From Prevotella sp. MA2016 (GTDB lineage: Bacteria > Bacteroidota > Bacteroidia > Bacteroidales > Bacteroidaceae), in the NCBI RefSeq assembly GCF_000619825.1, contig NZ_JHUW01000009.1, positions 124,001 to 188,000 of the forward strand: 64,000 bases of DNA, in the 5' to 3' direction. This document shows, one piece after another, positions 35,054 to 42,974 of the stretch. The position numbers and the translations under genes were made by a program. Numbering within the stretch: position 1 is the stretch's first letter; each line of letters begins with the position of its first letter. Below the pieces are notes generated by a model. The model saw only the letters and a program-made list of their open reading frames with translations, was not told the DNA's origin and did not search any database.

Positions 35054-36268
35054 ATGAAAAGAATAGCATCATTTATAAAAAAGGCCCATTTCATCGCACT
35101 TTGCACCTTTATGCTGACAGGATGCATAGAGGAGTACAACGCCGATCTGCCTGAGGGCGAGACAAACTTGCTGGTGGTGAGCGGCACCATCCTTTCTAAC
35201 GGAAAGAGCGAATTCTTTATCACAAGGTCTGTTCCACTCAAGGAATCAGGTTATGAAGATTACCATACGTATGGTTCCAATCACACATATAGGCCAAATA
35301 TCGTATATAATGCCAAGGTAACCATCTGCGGCACAGACGGAACGGAATACGAATGCAGATACCAAAATGGGAATTATTCTTACACTACCCCATCGCTGAA
35401 CACTGACGTATCTTATTATATAAGGATAGAATGCGAAGGCGACGTCTATGAGTCGAAACCAGAGAAACCCATCCGCACACCTGACATCAAGGAACTGGAG
35501 TACTATCAGAAGGGCGACGGGGCAAACATCGAGATACTGCTGTCGACAGCCGAACCCGACGATCCCAGCAAGACCACTTACTACACCTGGAATTATACCG
35601 AGACCTGGGAAGTGAGACCCACCCGCCATACTGAGATATACTACGATGTAGAAGCAAAGAAATCAATGCCCATACCCTTATCTAGACAGTATCCTGAACG
35701 CGGATGGAAAACTCAGAAAAACACAACCATCCTGACAGAATCTACGGCCCATTATGCTGACGGGCAGTTTACTAAATACCAGATACTTGACATTCCATAT
35801 ATCAGCGAACGCGTGTCGTGGAACTATTGTAATGAGTTAACCCAACGCGCCATCAGCAAAGGCGAATACGAATACAACAAAGCCTGCCTCCAGGCTGGAT
35901 GGGAGATGGGTGGCTTATTTACGCCTCAACCATCGGCCCTACCTAGCAATATCCACTGCACCACTTCCAAGAAAAGAGCTTTAGGGTACATCGGTTGCGC
36001 ACAGAATGTGGTAAGTAAGCGCCTCTACATTGATGGCACTAAGATATACAGAGAACTACCCAGACCAGGAGGGTATACAAAATTAACCGATTGCATCGAA
36101 GCAGATTGCGAAAAAATGGTGTATCGAGGAATGGTACTTTATATCTGGGAAGACTCGCGACTCACACAAGGAACGCTGACCACATATTGGGGTTATCCTG
36201 AGGACTTCGACGTACGCTTGAATGGCGCTACAACTGAGAAGCCATATTACATGCCACCTTTCGATTAA
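35054..36268 (+). CDS. DUF4249-family lipoprotein
   Basis: A 404-residue lipoprotein with lipobox LTGC (Cys about residue 24). The mature start EEYNADLPEGETNLLVVSGTILSNGKSEFFITRS is the typical beginning of DUF4249 proteins. These accompany TonB-dependent receptors in Bacteroidetes and are assumed to be surface-exposed or periplasmic partners. A fibronectin-like strand pattern (YNAKVTICGTDG, YYIRIECEGDVYESKP) follows, and a C-terminal region with several cysteines. It lies directly after the receptor gene, and the next gene begins 19 bases after its stop. Confidence 0.87.
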   Translation: MKRIASFIKKAHFIALCTFMLTGCIEEYNADLPEGETNLLVVSGTILSNGKSEFFITRSVPLKESGYEDYHTYGSNHTYRPNIVYNAKVTICGTDGTEYECRYQNGNYSYTTPSLNTDVSYYIRIECEGDVYESKPEKPIRTPDIKELEYYQKGDGANIEILLSTAEPDDPSKTTYYTWNYTETWEVRPTRHTEIYYDVEAKKSMPIPLSRQYPERGWKTQKNTTILTESTAHYADGQFTKYQILDIPYISERVSWNYCNELTQRAISKGEYEYNKACLQAGWEMGGLFTPQPSALPSNIHCTTSKKRALGYIGCAQNVVSKRLYIDGTKIYRELPRPGGYTKLTDCIEADCEKMVYRGMVLYIWEDSRLTQGTLTTYWGYPEDFDVRLNGATTEKPYYMPPFD

Positions 36269-36287
36269 TCATTACACATCAAGAAAT

Positions 36288-37535
36288 ATGAAAAGGATCA
36301 TATCATTCATAGCAGTTATCCTACTGTCGCGCAGCGCTTTTGCTACCGACTTCAAAGCCGATCAGGCCTGGTATCTAGCTGGCGAAGCTATGACGATAAA
36401 CGTAACAGCTCCCGATGCCCGGATAGCTTACGCCGAACTATGCGATACACAGGGACTGGCTGCCGGCACCAGCATCAGCATCAATCAACAAAAAGGTACG
36501 GGCATCATCGAACTGCCTGCCAACCTACATAGCGGTTTTTACGTATTATCAGTTTATACCCGCCACAGCGCTCAAGTATCCAACCAATTGGTGGCCATCA
36601 TTAATCCGCTCCACAAAAGCAAAGCCGATGATATCGAGTGGATAGCTAGCGACAGTTGCTGGGTAGAGGCAAATGGCAAGGCGAAACTGACAAGCAGAAA
36701 AGGCAGCGACGTCCGCGAAACTGAAGGTCACATCATCCGAGCCCGAATCAAAAACGCCTATAATGGTAGCATCTTCAATGGTCAGCAGATACGTCCATCA
36801 CTAAGTATCGTTGGCAAACAGATACACTATTTTGAGGGACAGATGGAGAACGACTCCACAGCCGTATTCTACACATATGACATTTACGGCAAGCAGCCAC
36901 TAGTACTCTCTGCCGCATCGCTCACAGGCACGAGTCTGCCCATAGAGATGATCAGTCCGTTTGCGACGCTACTGCCCAAGGAATTGCCACATCTCGTATT
37001 CCATTACAAACGCAGTGAGGTAGAAGCCCGTTCACTGGCCATGCAGCAACATCAGAAGGCCATTGCTCCTGCCAAGCGCGAACTGCAGTTGGGCGACTAT
37101 TCTGACGAGACAGCAGAAGACGGCGTACCCATGGACTATGACGACACCGTGCTTGGCACCAAACCTTACCTCAGTTACAATCTGGACGAATACCGACAAT
37201 TCCTCACTATTAAAGAGGTGCTGACTGAATACGTGCAATGCGCCAGTAGTAGAAAGGTAAATGGCGTGCCACAGCTGTTTGTTCGCGGAGATGAGCAATA
37301 TAATCATGCATGGCCAGCAATGGTGCTAATAGACGGCATGCCCGTCATCGACATAGAACGCCTGCTGAAATATGATGCCCGCCGCATCCACCATATTAAT
37401 ATCTACAGTAGCATGTACACTTTTGGTAATTCGGTTTATAACGGCATTCTGTCATTTATCACACGCTCTGGTCGCCTCACAAACTATCCTACAGAGCCTA
37501 ACACGCAATATCTGGTGTACGAATTTCCAAAATAA
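36288..37535 (+). CDS. Secreted protein with MG2-like N-terminus and TonB-plug-like C-terminus
   Basis: A 415-residue protein with a signal peptide (cleaved near AFAT). The start FKADQAWYLAGEAMTINVTAP and LHSGFYVLSVYTRH resemble the macroglobulin MG2 domain. The C-terminal ~120 residues (QLFVRGDEQYN..., MVLIDGMPVIDIERLLKYD, NSVYNGILSFITRSGRL) resemble a TonB-receptor plug, but no barrel follows. Third gene of the receptor-DUF4249 operon. ATG at 36288 is chosen to give a proper signal peptide. The function is unknown; it could be a partner or decoy of the receptor. The domain assignments are by eye. Confidence 0.75.
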   Translation: MKRIISFIAVILLSRSAFATDFKADQAWYLAGEAMTINVTAPDARIAYAELCDTQGLAAGTSISINQQKGTGIIELPANLHSGFYVLSVYTRHSAQVSNQLVAIINPLHKSKADDIEWIASDSCWVEANGKAKLTSRKGSDVRETEGHIIRARIKNAYNGSIFNGQQIRPSLSIVGKQIHYFEGQMENDSTAVFYTYDIYGKQPLVLSAASLTGTSLPIEMISPFATLLPKELPHLVFHYKRSEVEARSLAMQQHQKAIAPAKRELQLGDYSDETAEDGVPMDYDDTVLGTKPYLSYNLDEYRQFLTIKEVLTEYVQCASSRKVNGVPQLFVRGDEQYNHAWPAMVLIDGMPVIDIERLLKYDARRIHHINIYSSMYTFGNSVYNGILSFITRSGRLTNYPTEPNTQYLVYEFPK

Positions 37536-37536
37536 A

Positions 37537-37568
37537 TTTGGCAGTTCACGTATTTTACACTACCTTTG
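37537..37568 (+). promoter_or_regulatory. Promoter of the sensor kinase gene (TTTG-N20-TACCTTTG)
   Basis: TTTG (37537-37540) directly follows the preceding stop codon, and TACCTTTG (37561-37568) lies exactly 20 bases on. The ATG at 37578 is only nine bases past the -7 box, implying a minimal leader. Confidence 0.86.
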
Positions 37569-37577
37569 CAGGCAGTT

Positions 37578-38873
37578 ATGCATAAGAATAGGTATAAATA
37601 CGTATCGATAGTAAGTGCTGTAGCAGTTTTACTGTTGCTGACACTTTATATGTGGATGACCTATCACTCGGCTACCAAGGACCTGACGGAAAGGGCTGAA
37701 AACCAGCTCACCTGGGCCATGTTTTATGAAAGCTATACACGTGCAGACATCGTTACAAAAGGCGACACACTGCACCTGCCCCAATCTCGCGGTAACCTAT
37801 CGCTGGCTTCGTCGGTAGAAGGCATGAACGATGCACTCAGCAAGAACTTCCATTCAGAGGCATCACTCGATACCATTGCCATCTTTGTAGATTCACTGCT
37901 GAATGTAGCAGACATCAACCGCAACGTAACCATTCTGGAAATTGACTCCAACAGAAATGTACTCAGGAGCAACAATGAACATAACACCTCATGGTCGCTG
38001 CTCACACGGCCCGTCAGCATCCGCAGAGACCAATCGAGAGCCATACAGTTAGCACTCAACAATCCCTATCCCGAGTTGGTACAGAAACTGAGTCCACTCT
38101 TCCTGCTGAGTGCCTTTATCCTTGGTTTCTTTGCCATTATCATTGTTCAGCTGTTGAAGTTTATTACTGAGCAAGAACAGATGGCCGAACTGCGCAACGA
38201 CTTCTCTTACGCCATGGTTCACGACATGAAATCGCCGCTTTCATCGATCATTATGGGTGCTCATTTCCTGCATAGCGGCAAGGTGGACGATAAGCCACAG
38301 ATTAAAGAGAAATACTATACTATCATAGAAGAAGAGGCTGAACACTTGCTGGCACTCGTCAACAAACTGCTCACCATCTCAAAACTCGAAAACAAGAAGC
38401 TTATCCTGAACAAGTGGGACATAGACATCGAGCCAATAATTACCGATTTAATCGAGAAAATGAAGGCCAAAGCCGACAAGCCACTTGAGATTGTCACCGA
38501 CCTGAAAATAAGAAACGTTCTGGCCGACGAGCAGTACCTGACTGAAGCGATAGCCAACTTGCTTGACAACGCTATCAAATACTCGAAAGACGAGATAAAA
38601 ATCAAGATTTCAACGATAGATACCGACAAAAATGTACTCTTAAAGGTACGCGACAACGGCATCGGCATCACCAAGGAAGAGCAACAGATTATCTTCGACA
38701 AGTTCGGTCGTGCAGCCATCCACGAGAAAAACCGCAAGGGCGGTGTGTCTGGCTTCGGCTTAGGACTGAACTACGTCGATCAGGTGATGCAAGCCCATGG
38801 CGGAAAAGTGACGGTATCAAGTGAGAAAGATAAATATTCAGAGTTTACACTTTATATTCCAAAGAACGTATGA
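37578..38873 (+). CDS. Sensor histidine kinase (RprX-like)
   Basis: A 431-residue inner-membrane kinase. Two membrane helices (about residues 12-30 and 172-195) flank a ~140-residue periplasmic sensor domain. No obvious HAMP domain is seen. The dimerisation/phosphotransfer domain has the H-box MVHDMKSPLSS (His about residue 215). The ATPase domain has EAIANLLDNAIKYS (N-box), RDNGIGI (G1), FGRA and GFGLGLNYV (G2). The TTG at 37566 is rejected because it lies in the -7 box. It overlaps the next gene by four bases. Together they resemble the B. fragilis RprX/RprY system; that name is by similarity only. Confidence 0.88.
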   Translation: MHKNRYKYVSIVSAVAVLLLLTLYMWMTYHSATKDLTERAENQLTWAMFYESYTRADIVTKGDTLHLPQSRGNLSLASSVEGMNDALSKNFHSEASLDTIAIFVDSLLNVADINRNVTILEIDSNRNVLRSNNEHNTSWSLLTRPVSIRRDQSRAIQLALNNPYPELVQKLSPLFLLSAFILGFFAIIIVQLLKFITEQEQMAELRNDFSYAMVHDMKSPLSSIIMGAHFLHSGKVDDKPQIKEKYYTIIEEEAEHLLALVNKLLTISKLENKKLILNKWDIDIEPIITDLIEKMKAKADKPLEIVTDLKIRNVLADEQYLTEAIANLLDNAIKYSKDEIKIKISTIDTDKNVLLKVRDNGIGITKEEQQIIFDKFGRAAIHEKNRKGGVSGFGLGLNYVDQVMQAHGGKVTVSSEKDKYSEFTLYIPKNV

Positions 38874-39571
38874 TTAAGTTATTGTTAGTTGAAGACGACG
38901 AATCGCTCGCATACATCGAGAAAACAGGTCTGGAAGACATTATTGGCGGCTACGAGGTATCGACAGCCAAGAATGGTAAAGAAGGTGTGAAGGCATGGGA
39001 AGAAACCCACCCTGACGTCATCATCTCAGATATCGACATGCCTGTCATGAACGGCTTTGAGATGGTAGAACGTATCCGCGAGACTGATGGCGACGTGATT
39101 ATCATTTTTACTTCAGCCCTCACCTCGCCTAACGATGTAAAGGCCGGCTATCGGTTAGGCATCAATAACTACGTCAAGAAGCCATTTGTGCCAGAAGAGT
39201 TGGACGCCCACATCCAGGCACTCATGAAGATGCGCGGTGGCGCCAAGACTCAGAATGAGACTAGTCATTACAAACTAGGCAAATATACGCTGGATGCCAA
39301 TCATGCCACACTTCGTAACGATGAAACCGGTGTTTCTCAGACTATCACCCAGCGAGAGGCGCAGATACTGCAACTCCTGGCAGAGAACAAGAACAACGTG
39401 GTGCGCAGAGAAGCTATCCTGAGCCGATTCTGGAATACCGAAGACGACTACTTCGCCAGCCGCTCACTCGATGTATTCGTGAACAAACTCAGAAAAGTAT
39501 TAGCCGACGAACCTAAGATTAATCTCAAAACCATTCGTGGCATAGGATTACAACTGATTGTTGAAAGCTAG
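38870..39571 (+). CDS. OmpR-family response regulator (RprY-like)
   Basis: A 233-residue two-domain regulator. The receiver domain (about 1-118) has the acidic pair VEDDES, phospho-acceptor Asp in ISDIDMPVMNG (about residue 54) and Lys in YVKKPF (about 104). The winged-helix DNA-binding domain (about 130-233) has TITQREAQILQLLAENKNN and SRSLDVFVNKLRKVL. OmpR-family proteins bind direct repeats with ~11-bp period. The TAG stop lies in a CTAG shared with the convergent 39568 gene. Confidence 0.92.
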   Translation: MIKLLLVEDDESLAYIEKTGLEDIIGGYEVSTAKNGKEGVKAWEETHPDVIISDIDMPVMNGFEMVERIRETDGDVIIIFTSALTSPNDVKAGYRLGINNYVKKPFVPEELDAHIQALMKMRGGAKTQNETSHYKLGKYTLDANHATLRNDETGVSQTITQREAQILQLLAENKNNVVRREAILSRFWNTEDDYFASRSLDVFVNKLRKVLADEPKINLKTIRGIGLQLIVES

Positions 39572-40374
39572 TCGATGGGGCGATAGCCTTCAGTTGCCTT
39601 CCAGGCGCCCCAGCCCCCCACAAACATCAATACGGAAGCAGGAAGGAAGTACCAGCCATTCAAATCGACACCAAAGAAAGCGATGTAAAGAACATCTGCC
39701 AGCGTGCCACCAATCAGAATAGGCCAAACGCTACGCGTACATTGATATAACATACATGACACAGTGATAGACATATAGGAAGTCAATATTGTACGCAAAA
39801 ACATTTCCTCCTCAAAAATGAAACTAATGACAAACACAGGGATTATCAGGGAAATAGAAAAGGTTACTTGCAACAAATTAGGCTCAGCATTTGGTTTCCA
39901 CTCCATGACGGCACGAAACACAGCCCCATAAATCACCAATACGCCTGTAAATTCAAGAAATGCATACAATATTGCTGATATACCGCGATGATCAGCTACC
40001 CACTGCCAGAATTCAAGAGTTGAAGGATTCTTATCTGTCAGGGGATTATAACAAATCAACTCCAACAAATTGATACCTAGAAAACACAAGAAAGACATCA
40101 GAGATACTGACCACAGACGACTAACAGGAATCAAACCAAGGGAATACGACGCAAAGCGATTACGAAGAAACGCCCATTGCATAGCTATCGTCCAAAGCAC
40201 TACGAACACCACAGCAGCAATGCCTATAATACGTGAGGGAGAAGAATTTTGGATAGAAGAATTATTGATTCCATCGAGAAAACCTGCGATGAAACCACAA
40301 ATAGCCCCACCTACGAATAGCACTCCTAAAGTGATACCCAGCGCCAATAGCAAATACATCACTACCTTATTCAT
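39568..40374 (-). CDS. CPBP-like (CAAX-protease/bacteriocin-immunity) membrane protein
   Basis: A 268-residue protein with about eight hydrophobic segments. FEEEMFLRTIL near residue 190 fits the first CPBP motif (EExxxR) of Abi/CAAX-type membrane proteases. The later histidine motifs I would expect are not visible (GGTLADVLYIAFFG), so activity is doubtful. Such proteins are linked to self-immunity or membrane protein processing. It ends on the same CTAG as the response-regulator gene. Its promoter shares a 17-bp upstream element with the DUF3836-like gene. Confidence 0.65.
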   Translation of the reverse strand: MNKVVMYLLLALGITLGVLFVGGAICGFIAGFLDGINNSSIQNSSPSRIIGIAAVVFVVLWTIAMQWAFLRNRFASYSLGLIPVSRLWSVSLMSFLCFLGINLLELICYNPLTDKNPSTLEFWQWVADHRGISAILYAFLEFTGVLVIYGAVFRAVMEWKPNAEPNLLQVTFSISLIIPVFVISFIFEEEMFLRTILTSYMSITVSCMLYQCTRSVWPILIGGTLADVLYIAFFGVDLNGWYFLPASVLMFVGGWGAWKATEGYRPID

Positions 40375-40400
40375 CGTCTTTGCAATTCATTTACTGAGTG

Positions 40401-40458
40401 CAAAGATACGATGAATTTCTTAAAGAAAGATAAAACTGTACGTTATCTTTAGGTTAAA
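40401..40458 (-). promoter_or_regulatory. Promoter of the CPBP-like gene with conserved upstream element
   Basis: The -7 box TATCTTTG is at 40401-40408 (minus strand). 33 bases upstream stands TTTAACCTAAAGATAAC (40442-40458), matching the element at 25064-25080 in 16 of 17 bases at the same distance. Part of it could also pair with 40426-40433 as a weak hairpin. Confidence 0.68.
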
Positions 40459-40469
40459 ACTTTTCCTAC

Positions 40470-41459
40470 CTACTTTTCCTTATAAATCACATTATTGGCA
40501 CCACTAGTAATCTTCAGAGCCTCAGGATGTTCCTTGATAAACGAATCGATATGGCGAACTCGCTTCTCTTCAAAGATTTCTTCCATCGCAATCAGAATAC
40601 CAGTTTCCTCTACATCACCAAAACCATAATTGATGGCTGTACCAAACAGCTTCATCGTTGGCGAGAGACTCATATAGGCATTTACCAATGGAGGGATATT
40701 ATATCCCAGTTTGCGGATTTCACCGTTAAGGATCTTATAATCCTCTTTAAACGAATGACCAGAGAAAAGCGCCTCTAATTCCTTGGGATCAGTCTCCAAT
40801 TCAAGCGGTTTCATCGGTATAATCAGCTTATCCTTATCGTCGAAATGCTTCTTCAGAAAATAAAGAATCATATCGCGGCCCTTACGGATATAAGATGGAT
40901 ACATCGTCATCTTACCAAAGAAGTATTTCACGTTGGGCTTGATAACCGTCAGCGCGCCCAGACCATCCCACAGATTGTCTAGAGCAAACAAACTCTTGGC
41001 ACCCATACGCGAGCTCTGATATGGAAGAGAAACAAACGAACGTCCCAGCTCGATAGTCCAGGGGGCATACTCCTTGATAAAGCGGTCGGAAAAATGGAAC
41101 ATGTGACTGGTGGCCAAGATTGGCTGCCCCTTATCATCATAATCCCAATCAGTTCCACACAGATAGCGGTAGCCTCCAATAATCTCCTCAGCCTCAGGAT
41201 TCCACACAATCAACTGCTTGTAACAGTTATCACAGGTATCGAATTCATCGATATCCATCGACTTGCCTGTACCACCACCAGCTTCGCGGAAAGCAATCTC
41301 ACGCAAACGCCCAATCTCTTTCATCACATTAGGCGCATTATGTGCTGTAATAATATAAATCTCGTTGTGACTCTTGTTAGTCATACGGAGCTGACGGTCG
41401 GGAGTTAGTTCACTCTTGAGTACCTCTTTGGCAATTGGCTGGATAATTTCCTGTTCCAT
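40470..41459 (-). CDS. glsB: GNAT-type N-acyltransferase, probable GlsB (glycine lipid synthesis)
   Basis: A 329-residue protein of the hemolysin-like/OlsB-related acyltransferase group. The acyl-transfer core is visible in REIAFREAGGGTG, FDTCDNCYKQLIVWNPEAEEIIGGYRYLCG (about residues 55-100) and ELGRSFVSLPYQ (about 140). In Bacteroides the GNAT-type GlsB and the O-acyltransferase GlsA, encoded together, make glycine (and derived flavo-) lipids. Gene pairing here matches, so I infer GlsB. It lies 21 bases after the GlsA-like gene, in one operon. Confidence 0.75.
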   Translation of the reverse strand: MEQEIIQPIAKEVLKSELTPDRQLRMTNKSHNEIYIITAHNAPNVMKEIGRLREIAFREAGGGTGKSMDIDEFDTCDNCYKQLIVWNPEAEEIIGGYRYLCGTDWDYDDKGQPILATSHMFHFSDRFIKEYAPWTIELGRSFVSLPYQSSRMGAKSLFALDNLWDGLGALTVIKPNVKYFFGKMTMYPSYIRKGRDMILYFLKKHFDDKDKLIIPMKPLELETDPKELEALFSGHSFKEDYKILNGEIRKLGYNIPPLVNAYMSLSPTMKLFGTAINYGFGDVEETGILIAMEEIFEEKRVRHIDSFIKEHPEALKITSGANNVIYKEK

Positions 41460-41480
41460 TCTCTTCTCTTTCCTTTTTAG

Positions 41481-42314
41481 TTATAGTTTATAGATTTGTT
41501 CTCGTACAAATTCTGCCCATTCCATCGGCGTTTTTGACTTATCAAATGTTTGCCAGGGGATAGGCTTTCCGATCTTAACTTCGAATGTTTTATGCACGTT
41601 TTTATACATTTCATCAACAAGAAACAGCATGGCCAAGTTAAAAGGCAGATACTTATCGCTGAAGTTAGCCAAGCGATAGAAGAACTTGCTGTTCTCGCCA
41701 CTGAAGTGAATAGGCACTACGTCGCGCTGATATTCCACGCTCTTTGAGATAAAAGTCTTCTTCCAAGGCAAATCCTGAATAACGCCATGACGCTTTCGAG
41801 AGCATATGCCTGCGGGGAACATCAGCATGTGATGATCACTCTGAAAACCAGCCTCAACCATCGCTGGGAAGTTACGACTCTGATTACCCGTTTTATTAAT
41901 AGGGATACACAGCGGTGCCAAACCAGGAAGATTCATCAGCAGGTCGTTAACCAAATAACGGAAATGACCATCGTAAAAACGACCGATGATAGCACCCAGT
42001 GCCACACCATCTTCGCCACCCAAAGGATGATTACTTACAAAAGTGTAAAGTTTGCCATCGTTAGGATCGGGCAAATTCTCCTTACCAACAATGTTCAGGG
42101 TCATGTCGAGGTATCTCACACATTCCTCCAACCACTCAACACCAACTTTATCACGACTCTCCCAAAGGAAAGCGTTTACCTGTTCCTGATGGGCTATCTT
42201 CTTCAGCCAATTAATTAATGGCTTGGGTACAAATTTTGCATTCGCACCCATCTTCCCTTTCAGGATTTTCTCTATATCAATTGTATGCTCCGTTACGGTT
42301 GCCATTTCTCTCAT
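41481..42314 (-). CDS. glsA: Lysophospholipid-acyltransferase-like protein, probable GlsA
   Basis: A 277-residue PlsC-like acyltransferase. The acyltransferase block I is VSNHPLGGEDGVAL (about residue 92), where the acidic residue is one position further than in the canonical HX4D (HX5D, or HX4E). Block III is FPAGICSRKRHG (about 165) and block IV VVPIHFSGENS (about 195). Paired with the GNAT gene it fits GlsA, which O-acylates the monoacylated glycine lipid. Alternative starts at 42314 and 42305 are possible; the second removes three residues. Confidence 0.75.
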   Translation of the reverse strand: MREMATVTEHTIDIEKILKGKMGANAKFVPKPLINWLKKIAHQEQVNAFLWESRDKVGVEWLEECVRYLDMTLNIVGKENLPDPNDGKLYTFVSNHPLGGEDGVALGAIIGRFYDGHFRYLVNDLLMNLPGLAPLCIPINKTGNQSRNFPAMVEAGFQSDHHMLMFPAGICSRKRHGVIQDLPWKKTFISKSVEYQRDVVPIHFSGENSKFFYRLANFSDKYLPFNLAMLFLVDEMYKNVHKTFEVKIGKPIPWQTFDKSKTPMEWAEFVREQIYKL

Positions 42315-42328
42315 TCACTAACAAGTTG

Positions 42329-42362
42329 CAAAAATAGCACATTTCTTTGAATAATGAGCAAA
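42329..42362 (-). promoter_or_regulatory. Promoter of the glsA-glsB pair
   Basis: TATTTTTG (42329-42336, minus strand) with TTTG at 42359-42362, 22 bases upstream. The first ATG is 14 bases past the -7 box. Confidence 0.7.
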
Positions 42363-42448
42363 AAATGAAGAAAAAACTTTGTTTTTAAAAGTATTTAGGA
42401 TACAAAGGGGCCTAAAATCAACAAAAAAAGGTTAAAATCAAAAAAAAG

Positions 42449-42473
42449 TGGGGAAATGTGGTGGAGAGTGGGG
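42449..42473 (+). promoter_or_regulatory. MraZ-type operator: three TGGGN-like boxes, 10-bp period
   Basis: TGGGG (42449-42453), TGGTG (42459-42463) and TGGGG (42469-42473) are spaced by exactly five bases each. Repeated TGGGN boxes with 5-base spacers are the known MraZ binding pattern. The middle box lies where the -33 element of the mraZ promoter should be, so binding would block transcription of the dcw cluster. Confidence 0.85.
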
Positions 42474-42482
42474 AAAAATGAG

Positions 42483-42490
42483 TATCTTTG
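42483..42490 (+). promoter_or_regulatory. mraZ/dcw promoter -7 box (TATCTTTG)
   Basis: TATCTTTG fits TAnnTTTG and lies ten bases after the third MraZ-type box and 29 bases before the mraZ start. The -33 position is occupied by the MraZ boxes rather than TTTG. Confidence 0.78.
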
Positions 42491-42518
42491 CGGCTGAATA
42501 ATTATTAAATATGTACGC

Positions 42519-42974
42519 ATGCGTTTTATAGGAAATATAGAGGCTAAAATCGACGCTAAAGGAAGAGCTTTCCTTCCAGCGTTTTTCCGCAAGGTGCTAC
42601 AAGCATCTGGCGAAGAAACGTTGGTACTCAGAAAGGACATCTTTCAGAATTGCCTTGTACTCTATCCTGAAAGCGTATGGAACGAGCGTCTCGACCTTTT
42701 GAAGTCTCAATTACACCCATGGAAACACGCTCATCAACAACTATTCCGTCAGTTTGTATCAGAGGCAGAAGTTGTAACTCTTGATGGCAACGGCCGATTC
42801 CTGATTTCTAAGCGGCTGATGAAGATAGCTGAGATAGAGCAGGAAATCCAGTTTATTGGAATGGACGACACCATTGAGCTTTGGGCTCCAGAGTGTCTGA
42901 AGCAAACATTGAAGACAGAAGAAGAATTTGGAATTGAATTTGAGAACATAATGAATAACTGTGAGGCTTTATGA
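42519..42974 (+). CDS. mraZ: Transcriptional regulator MraZ
   Basis: A 151-residue protein with two SpoVT/AbrB-like halves. The first contains NIEAKIDAKGRAFLPAFFRK (about residues 5-24) and the second VVTLDGNGRFLISKRLMK (about 87-104), each with the DxKGR-like turn used for DNA contact. MraZ forms a ring and represses its own dcw operon through TGGGN repeats, and such repeats lie just upstream. First gene of the cluster; its stop overlaps the rsmH start (ATGA). Confidence 0.94.
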   Translation: MRFIGNIEAKIDAKGRAFLPAFFRKVLQASGEETLVLRKDIFQNCLVLYPESVWNERLDLLKSQLHPWKHAHQQLFRQFVSEAEVVTLDGNGRFLISKRLMKIAEIEQEIQFIGMDDTIELWAPECLKQTLKTEEEFGIEFENIMNNCEAL

